Source: Lycium barbarum
Taxonomy: Eukaryota > Streptophyta > Magnoliopsida > Solanales > Solanaceae
DNA length: 64,000 nucleotides
NCBI RefSeq assembly: GCF_019175385.1
Contig: NC_083339.1
Location: 81,394,120 to 81,458,119, forward strand
Direction: 5' to 3'
Below, in pieces: positions 57,128 through 64,000 of the stretch (position 1 is the first letter of the stretch; the number at the start of each line of letters is the position of its first letter). The notes below the pieces were generated by a model. That model was given only the letters and a program-made list of their open reading frames with translations. It made no database searches and was not told where the DNA came from. The position numbers and the translations under genes are program-made.

Positions 57128-60100
57128 TGTCACGACCCAACCCCGTAGGCCGTGACTAGTGTCCGTGCTGGACACCCAAACGTACCCAAACCCCATACCA
57201 GTATTTTAGCAGAAATTATCAACATAACAATTAGTAAGTGATACTAAATAGTGCAGGGGAACAGATATAGCACGTGGAAGCCGATAAGGCCATCACAGAT
57301 CATAATAACTCAAAACATATACAGAACCCACACAGATATATCTACAGACCTCTACAGAGCATAACAGAACCATAAGACGGGACAGGGCCCCGTCATACCC
57401 CTGAATAGTGTACATATATACAATAGTGACAGACTGTACCAAAAGATGGGCTCTGAATAAAAGAGCGCTCCAAATGGCAGAAACGATATCCTAACCGGGC
57501 GGGTCAGCAAACCTGTCGTCGGTACCTGCGCGGCATGAAAACGCAGCCCCCGAAGAAAGGGGGTCAGTACGAAATATGTACTGAATATGTAAAGCCTGAA
57601 TTACAGAAACAAAATCATAACTGGTACAGAACGTACAGAAAGTGAGCAGAAAATCCAAAGTATCAAATACATATTTTCAAAACATGCAGAGTGTGTACAG
57701 AAACATATGTCATATCAAATCCGGCCCCTGCCAAGGGACTCGGCAGACAGAACGTGGCCACCCTCCCGATGTTGGTGCCACAACTCAGAAGAATCAGAAT
57801 AGGGGCGTAACCCCGTAACATAGTATGTCATATCAGATGGCCATAACAAATCATATCAGAACATATGTACATGGCACAGCATACTCCACAAACCCATGTA
57901 CACGTATACCTGCCCCCTCACATCGAGGCACGACGAACAATGCAGAGGATTACGCTTGACAACATATCCTGGCCCGGGCTCAGTGTGGGAAACATTGGGG
58001 CATCCACGAATGGAGTAGTGAGAGACTAAATGCAATTAAAATATCATAAATATTTTCAGAGACTCGATGAGGCATATCAATGACAAACAAATCCAATGAA
58101 GTCAGACGGAATCATAATACGTGGGGTTCGGATGTCACAAAGAATCACAGAAGCATAATCTTTCGGAAATCATTCCGAGTGCCAAAACAATTTATAAGAC
58201 TTAATGGAATATTTAAAACAGTTTTTGTTTAATAATTAAAAGAGTAGTTAGGACATTTCTTTCAAAAACTGCTCGAAAACAAACCTTAAGTATAATAAGG
58301 GTAAAACCAGGAATAGTGGGCCCACCTCGGGACAAGCAAGGCGGTGGGCTCAAATTACGTATGTTAAGCTTATGGGGTCCTACGAAGGTTCTGCGGACAT
58401 TCTATAACTTTCCAAGTAATTTGGGGAAAGTTTGCATAACTTTCAAGAAGGCCTACAAAAAGGGTTCAATTCTATTGAACGAAAATGTGACAATTTCAGA
58501 CGCGGATTCCGGTGAGCAGAATATTCTCCGAGGCGTGAATCTGATCCTAGTACTTCTAGGGCATGCCAAAAGAAGAATCGGGATAGCTTTACATACCTTT
58601 TGGGCTTCTTATACCTTTCCAAGCTCAGTTCCCGTTTCGGCAGAAATCTGCAAATGGTCACATTTGCCAATTGTAAATCATGGTTTCTACGAATTCACTT
58701 AAGTTCACATTTGTCTACCGAAATTTCGGCAGCACCTCCCCTATACATATAGCACCCCCGAGAATTCAACTCGGCCAAAACAATCACTAACAACCCAACA
58801 ACAACACCAACAACAACACCAACAACAACAACATTCAATATAAAACGCAATATGACATAACTAGTTCTACTTTGCGACATAATACGATAACTTCCATTCC
58901 GACTTCACACTTCCAACCCATGTTCAATGTTTTCATATTCATCATTAATCAAGATCGTCACCATATAGTTTAGAAGCATTTCATATCATTTCCTCAAAAT
59001 ATTCATACGATATACATAATATACAAACTTTCCGCTAAAGTCATAATTCATTCAAAACTTCTAATCTTTGGCATACATATTCATAACATGATTCCATCTT
59101 CTAAATCTATCAATGATCATCATAATTTGCAACCTAACAACTTCGTTTTTCATAATGTCACAAGATTACACTAAAACGACATAAGCTTCTACATTTCGTT
59201 TCAATACAAACTTACGTCATTTTATCTTCATTTACATGTAAGGATTACTACAACTCAACTAACACACCAAATAAAATTAATTCATTCCCATTCCAACTCC
59301 AATACACCCCACGGCCAAATGCTCTTTTTGACAATTCAACCAAATTTACTCAACTTTCATTTCCGCTATGCATTTCACCACAACCACAACTAGAATATAA
59401 CATAAATTCAACACATTATAGCTACACAATACACACATACACACGGCTACACATGCATACCACACACCCACTTTGCAAACTTCCATTTCTCCATACAATC
59501 AACTTATTTGTACATACTACAACACAAACAAGACTTCATAACACGAATAAAAGGGATGAATTCTTACCTTTTTCCTTAGTCTTCTTCACTTGAATGTGAG
59601 GTCAACTTGAAGAAACAAGACCTCTTTCTTCCAAACCAACTACACCAAGTTGTAAAGGGACCTTGAATTAGTATAAATACCACAAAAAAATAATTTTGGA
59701 AGCAAGATTTTTGAGGGTTGAATTTCCCTATGGTCAGCCGAATGCCTCTTTTTTTTTTTTTTTTGCTCTTGTTGTTCTTATTTTTCTCTTGTTCAATTGT
59801 TCTTGAATTTTCTTGAAGCTTATCTCCTTCTTATAATTAGTTGGTCACATGTTAAGTCACATGGCCAACATCATGGGTTTGGGCCAAGCCATGGCATGGC
59901 CGGCCACCCCTTAGCATTGGGCCTTAATTTTTCCATTGAATTATTTCGGCCCAATGACTTATAAGTCACCTTTGTAATTTCCGAAACTAACTTCCAAAAT
60001 TCCAATTTTGCCCTTGGACTTCTCCGGCACTACCTTATTACTATTCTTTCATAAACAACTCATGTGTTACTTAAAATCAATTATGGCCTCATTTCTTACA

Positions 60101-60151
60101 AGTCAAAATTATTTCCAATTTTCCAAATATACGAATACACGGGATATAACA
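57128..60151 (-). mobile_element. Solo LTR G inserted in LTR H
   Basis: A complete minus-strand LTR: the plus strand runs from TGTCACGACCCAACCCCG to CGGGATATAACA, with the perfect duplication CAAGG (57123-57127, 60152-60156). It is a close relative of F (32591-35637). It holds the hairpin block (57526-57583), the CCGAAATTTCGGCAGCACC segment near 58717, a donor-like complement ACATACCTTTT (58591-58601) and ACAACAACACC repeats (58790-58835). ORFs on both strands are chance. Confidence 0.94.
57526..57583 (-). promoter_or_regulatory. Three-hairpin block (proposed 3' splice site), LTR G
   Basis: Minus strand: CAGTAC/GTACTG, CCCCC/GGGGG, CTGCG/CGCAG, then GT; all stems are intact. Confidence 0.5.
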
Positions 60152-61487
60152 CAAGGACCCTCTACAACGTGTTATAATTGTTTCGGAAGATAAGTCATCC
60201 GTTTCATCGTTTCCGCACTTTGGTCAAGTGAAGAGGTTGAAGAGAAAAGATAAGATTTAATTCCTTTTTATGATGTTATGAAGGCTTGTTTATGTTGTAG
60301 TATGTAGAAATGGGTAGAATTTATGGAAATATGGAAGGTTGCATGGTGGGTGTGTATATATGTGTGTGGCCGAATGCTTATGTGTGTGTAGAGGGATGAA
60401 TAAATTTTATTTGTTATGTTAATTGTGTTGTAGAGGCATTGTGGTGTAAATGGAAGAATGCTAGCCAAAAACTTGTTAGAAAAGTGGTTGTTAAATTGTG
60501 ATAGAAAGATTAGTGAATTTATGATAGATTTATGTAATTATGGAAATGAATTGTTAAGGTGCAAATTATGATTGTTGTTAATGAAATTGGAAGATAAAAA
60601 TGTGTTGTGAATGTTTATGTTGAAGATTGGAGGTTTTGGTGGATTATGGGTTGGTGGAGCTTTTGTATATTTTGTAAATATTTTGTAGAATGATATGAAA
60701 TGCTTCCGAATTGTGTTGGAATGATCTTGATTAGTAAATGAATATGAAAACATTGATATTGGTTTGGAGGTGCGAAGTTAGATTGGAAGTTGTCGCACTA
60801 TGTGGAAAAGAATACTATTCATGCTAGAATGCGTTTTAATTCGATTGTTGATGTTGTTGGTATTGTTGTTGGTATGGTTGTTGAGATTTGGAGCCGAGTT
60901 AAATATCGGGGATGTTGTATGTATAGGGGAGATGCTGCCCAAATTTTTGTAGACAAGTATGGGGTTGAGATTAAATTCCTAAAGCCTAATAATTAATATT
61001 TGGTAAATGTGACCAATTGTAGATTTTGGAGGAAACGGGATTCGAGTTTGGACAAGCGTAAAAGGAAAATAAGGTATGTAAGGCTTACCCTTTCTTTCTT
61101 TGGCATGTCCTAGTTATGATAGGCTATGATACGAACCTCGGGGATAACTCTACTCCTTAGAAATCTGAGCCAAATTTGACCCTTATTCATTCAATATAAT
61201 TGAATTAAGTACTTTATGTTTTGTTGGAAAAGCGGCTTGAACCTTTGTTATTTTTCCAAACGGAATCAAATTGTCCTAAAACTTCCATAGATGACTCTAT
61301 AAAGTCTAATGTTCGTAATTTTGGGACGCCACCTCGACTTGACCCGAGGTGGGCCCACAATTCCCGAGACCTATTTGCATTGCTCTATTTGACTCATTTC
61401 CGTACAATAATTAAGGGAAACTCTTGGCTATTGTTCCGAGTTTGCTATGATTTGTATGCATCCTCTAATATAGGTATCTAGAAATTC

Positions 61488-61700
61488 TGACATGAGTATT
61501 CTGATTTGACTATGTTGATATAAATACTCCGATACAAGTAACTTGATATGAGTATTTGGATATAAGTATTCGGATATGAATATTTTGATACAAGTATTCT
61601 GATACAAGTGCTCTGATATGAATATTCTGATATGGGTATGTAATCTGACATAAGTAATCTGTTATGAGTAATCCGCTTCGAACATTCCGATAGGAGTATC
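61488..61700 (+). repeat. 15-bp tandem repeat in LTR H, about 14 copies
   Basis: The unit is approximately TCTGATATGAGTATT, with variants such as TCTGATACAAGTATT. It is imperfect but continuous. Confidence 0.88.
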
Positions 61701-61908
61701 CTCTGTAAACTTTGATGTCTTCATTTTCAGATAATAGAACGTTCGATTATTCCATTGAGTCTTGATTTATGTGCATTTGGTTTCTCACTACTCTGCTCGT
61801 GCATATGTTATGACCTCCTTCGCCGAGTCCCGGGCCGGTATGTATCGTGCGTATGGTTCACCGAGCCCCTTGCTTGGGGGGGGCCGAGTACCACATATAT
61901 ATAATTCC

Positions 61909-62215
61909 GGAGTATGATGGGTTCGGTTCCGGGGTACTGTGGTATATGTCCGTCCCCGGTTACCCTGTATACGGAGTATGATGTGTCCGGTTCCGGAGTA
62001 CTGTGGTATATGTCCGTCTCCGGCTACCGTGTGACCGGTCCCCGGGTTCTCGTGGTATCTGTCCGGTTCCAGGGGTACCGTGTATATGTATATGGAGTAT
62101 GATGTGACCAGTCCCCGGGTTCTCGTGGTATCTGTCCGGTTCCCGGGGTACCGTGTATCCAGTTCCCGGGTTCTCGTGGTATATGTCCGGTTCTCGGGAT
62201 ACCGTGTATATGTTA
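61909..62215 (+). repeat. ~60-bp GC-rich tandem repeat in LTR H, about five copies
   Basis: The unit is built from GGAGTATGATGTG, TCCGGTTCCGGGGTAC, CGTGGTATATGTCCG and a CCCGGTTACCGTGTATA-like end. Two copies lack the first block. The antisense RTRGTGH-type ORFs come from this array. Confidence 0.88.
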
Positions 62216-62571
62216 TGATGTGTGACGGAGATGTTCGGAGATATGAAATCATCTAGAGTATGATGTGTTATGGCGCCAGAGACGGGAGTGGCGACCATGT
62301 TCCTGTGCCCTTTGCATGACTTTGATATGCATCATTTGTGATTGAAAAGTAAGTATTCTGATATTCTGGATAAGCTACTTACCTTCAGTATTTTTCCTGA
62401 TATATGATTTTGGCATACATGACTTGTGTTCTGAAAGTAAGTATTTTTGATGTCTCGGATAAGGTACCTACCTTCCGTACTTCTGGTTCTGATTATGGTT
62501 CTGTCTGTTATACTTCTGTGCTCCTGACTCCGATTATGATTCTGTTTACTGTACTTCTTGCCTTACATACT

Positions 62572-62628
62572 CAGTACATATTCCGTACTGACCCCCTTTC
62601 TTCGGGGGCTGCGTTTCATGCCGCGCAG
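62572..62628 (+). promoter_or_regulatory. Three-hairpin block (proposed 3' splice site), LTR H
   Basis: CAGTAC/GTACTG (62572-62577, 62585-62590), CCCCC/GGGGG (62592-62596, 62604-62608), CTGCG/CGCAG (62609-62613, 62624-62628), then GT. TACTGAC ends 36 bp before the CAG. Confidence 0.5.
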
Positions 62629-63066
62629 GTACTCCCAGATGAGTTGAAGACATTATAGAAGATGTTCCAGCGGAGAAGGCAAGCTCCACTTGTTCCTGGA
62701 GTGCTGCCGAGTCAGAGTATCAGTGTCGTTATGTCTGATTAATGTTAGAGACTTTGCAGACAGCGTCGTGGGTATTGTTTGTCAGTCTGTAAGCGGCTCC
62801 ATCAGCCGATATGTCATTCTGTGTTATCTAATAAATTTTATATAATTACAGATTTTGTTTAATTTTGAGAACGATAAAAGAAAGATTTCGAAAGCTTAAT
62901 ATGTATTTTACTTTTATTTGATTTTTCAGAGTCCGAAGAAAGTATGTGTGTAATAAGAATCTGTGGATTCGCTCGGCTCCGGATATGAGGTCGGGTGCCC
63001 ATCACACCCTAAGGATATTAGGGTGTGACACAGCTTATACCCCAGACGCGGGAGGCCTGGACGCAG

Positions 63067-63150
63067 GCTTATACATTATCACACCGTACCTATATGGACG
63101 GGCAGCTTATACATTATCACACCGTACCTATATGGATGGGCAGCTTATAC
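63067..63150 (+). repeat. 38-bp tandem repeat in LTR I
   Basis: Two full copies and a partial third, starting 63067, 63105 and 63143. Confidence 0.88.
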
Positions 63151-63294
63151 ATTATTGCATACATGAGATGATGATGATTATGTGTAAGTCAGCATGTGTT
63201 GTTTCTTCTACAAGTTACAGTCATATACAGTTGCTCCTTATTGATGCTTCCTTTATCTCATTGATGTATCATTATTGTTTATGCCTCTCATACT

Positions 63295-63351
63295 CAGTAC
63301 AATATTCGTACTGACGTCCATTTTGTTTGGACGCTGTGTTCATGCCCACAG
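63295..63351 (+). promoter_or_regulatory. Three-hairpin block (proposed 3' splice site), LTR I
   Basis: CAGTAC/GTACTG (63295-63300, 63308-63313), CGTCC/GGACG (63315-63319, 63329-63333), CTGTG/CACAG (63334-63338, 63347-63351), then GT. Confidence 0.5.
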
Positions 63352-63745
63352 GTAGACAGGGAGGTGATCCTGATCCAGACTCATAGGAGCTAGCAGTTGA
63401 TTTGAGAGCACTCCATTGTTCGGAGGTGCTTATGATTATTCTTTTGTGTAAATGTATATTTTGGGCATGACGGGGTCTTGTCCCGTCCTTATGTCTAGTA
63501 CTCCAGTAGAGGCTCGTAGATACGCAGTGTGGGTTATATGGTCTCACAAGGCACTACTGTATATGTGTATATATGTGTACATTATCATTTTGATAGGCGA
63601 AAGGTGTATGTATATAAAAGTATTTATGTTCTCAAAAGAGAAATGATTTTCTTATGGTTTGAGTATAATGAGTAGCAGAGCGAGTGGTGCTCGGTGGGTA
63701 GCCCCGGGTACCCGTCACGGCCCCTAGCTGGGTCATGACAAAGAC

Positions 63746-64000
63746 TACGGCTAGTCAATGGAATAATGCATCAGTAGGTGAGGGGACCAGTAGGGTACCT
63801 CCCAGTAGATGGGGCCCAGTCTGAGGCCCAGGGTGAGATACCTTCTAGCCATCCCCGACTCCTCCACTACCTGAGAAACTTCCGAGGGAGGCAGCAACAT
63901 CAATACCCCCTCGTACACCGTCTGATCAGGATATCAGGAGTACGGTGCAGTTATTGACTCAAATACTGGCTACCCAGAGACAGCTGAGAGTACCGACAGG
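63746..64000 (+). pseudogene. gypsy-3 gag, continued to window end
   Basis: Reads on from MPVTRK: TTASQWNNASVGEGTSRVPPS, then after stops near 63820-63850 PEKLPREAATSIPPR and VQLLTQILATQRQL at the right edge. The LLTQ(I/L)(L/V)A.Q segment is typical of the N-terminal part of chromovirus gag proteins. Two or three stops follow RWGPV, so this copy is dead even without LTR I. The rest of the element lies beyond the window. Confidence 0.83.

Larger units (their letters stand above)
60157..63030 (+). mobile_element. Solo LTR H, 3' arm
   Basis: Continues H after G to GGGTGTGACA. Landmarks: GGGGAGATGCTGCCCAAATT near 60927, donor-like AAGGTATGTAAGGC (GT at 61074), a 15-bp repeat (61488-61700), a ~60-bp GC-rich repeat (61909-62215) and the hairpin block (62572-62628). 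Without G the LTR is about 3.5 kb. Confidence 0.91.
63036..63740 (+). mobile_element. Solo LTR I, 3' arm
   Basis: Continues LTR I after H to CTGGGTCATGACA. It begins in a 38-bp tandem repeat (63067-63150; GCTTATACATTATCACACCG with CCTATATGGACGGGCA) and holds the hairpin block at 63295-63351. Its last 450 bp match LTR D (41265-41739) closely. Confidence 0.88.

Noticed and set aside
61788..62298. Arg/Thr/Gly repeat proteins on the minus strand
   Set aside because: They are produced by the ~60-bp tandem array inside LTR H.

Overview
The window is plant nuclear DNA and looks like gene-poor, probably pericentromeric heterochromatin of a eudicot. Solanaceae is the best guess. Two things support this: a short SINE tail with (TTG)n and the run GGTAAGGTCTGCGTACA at 53011-53118, matching the Solanaceae TS/SolS SINE group from memory, and TGTAACGACCC-type chromovirus LTRs. 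No host protein gene, tRNA or rRNA was found. Nearly every base belongs to transposable elements nested in one another, and every element coding region seen is broken.

Layout. (1) 1-19240 is one old LINE on the minus strand: ORF1 with DUF4283 and CCHC, endonuclease, reverse transcriptase, zinc-binding domain and RNase H. It is split by solo LTR A (874-6236, itself split by solo LTR Q, 2837-5811) and by an LTR stack at 6413-13867 (N, P, M). (2) 19241-21175 is AT-rich DNA with an array of about ten hairpin-forming units (19741-20640) and a purine-rich stretch. (3) 21176-53696 is a degenerate Ty3/gypsy element, gypsy-2 (internal part 43239-50909, 3' LTR 50910-53696). Its 5' LTR is split by a second Ty3/gypsy chromovirus, gypsy-1 (5' LTR remnant 25757-26914, internal 26915-32097, 3' LTR 32098-42814). 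Solo LTRs B, O, F, D and R and a partial one, S, lie inside these two. (4) 53697-64000 is the 5' part of a third Ty3/gypsy element (gypsy-3): LTR end, primer binding site and gag start. Its gag is cut six codons after the ATG by solo LTR I, which holds solo LTR H, which holds solo LTR G.

Twelve solo LTRs could be delimited. Eight have perfect 5-bp target-site duplications and two have 5-bp duplications with one mismatch; A has a 4-bp repeat and N lacks its own. Removing each insertion restores the host sequence, so the order of insertion can be read directly.

The most interesting signal is shared by these otherwise divergent LTRs. About 0.4-0.5 kb before the LTR 3' end there is a block of two or three consecutive stem-loops whose stems change by compensatory substitutions (CTGCG/CGCAG, CTGTG/CACAG, CTGCA/TGCAG; CCCCC/GGGGG, CGTCC/GGACG). 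The block contains a branch-point-like TACTGA(C/T) and ends in a CAG that could be a 3' splice site. Most LTRs also have a conserved donor-like AGGTATGT or AGGTAAGT upstream, so I infer an LTR-internal leader intron with a structured acceptor. A second shared feature is a family-specific cluster of strong palindromes before the presumed TATA box.
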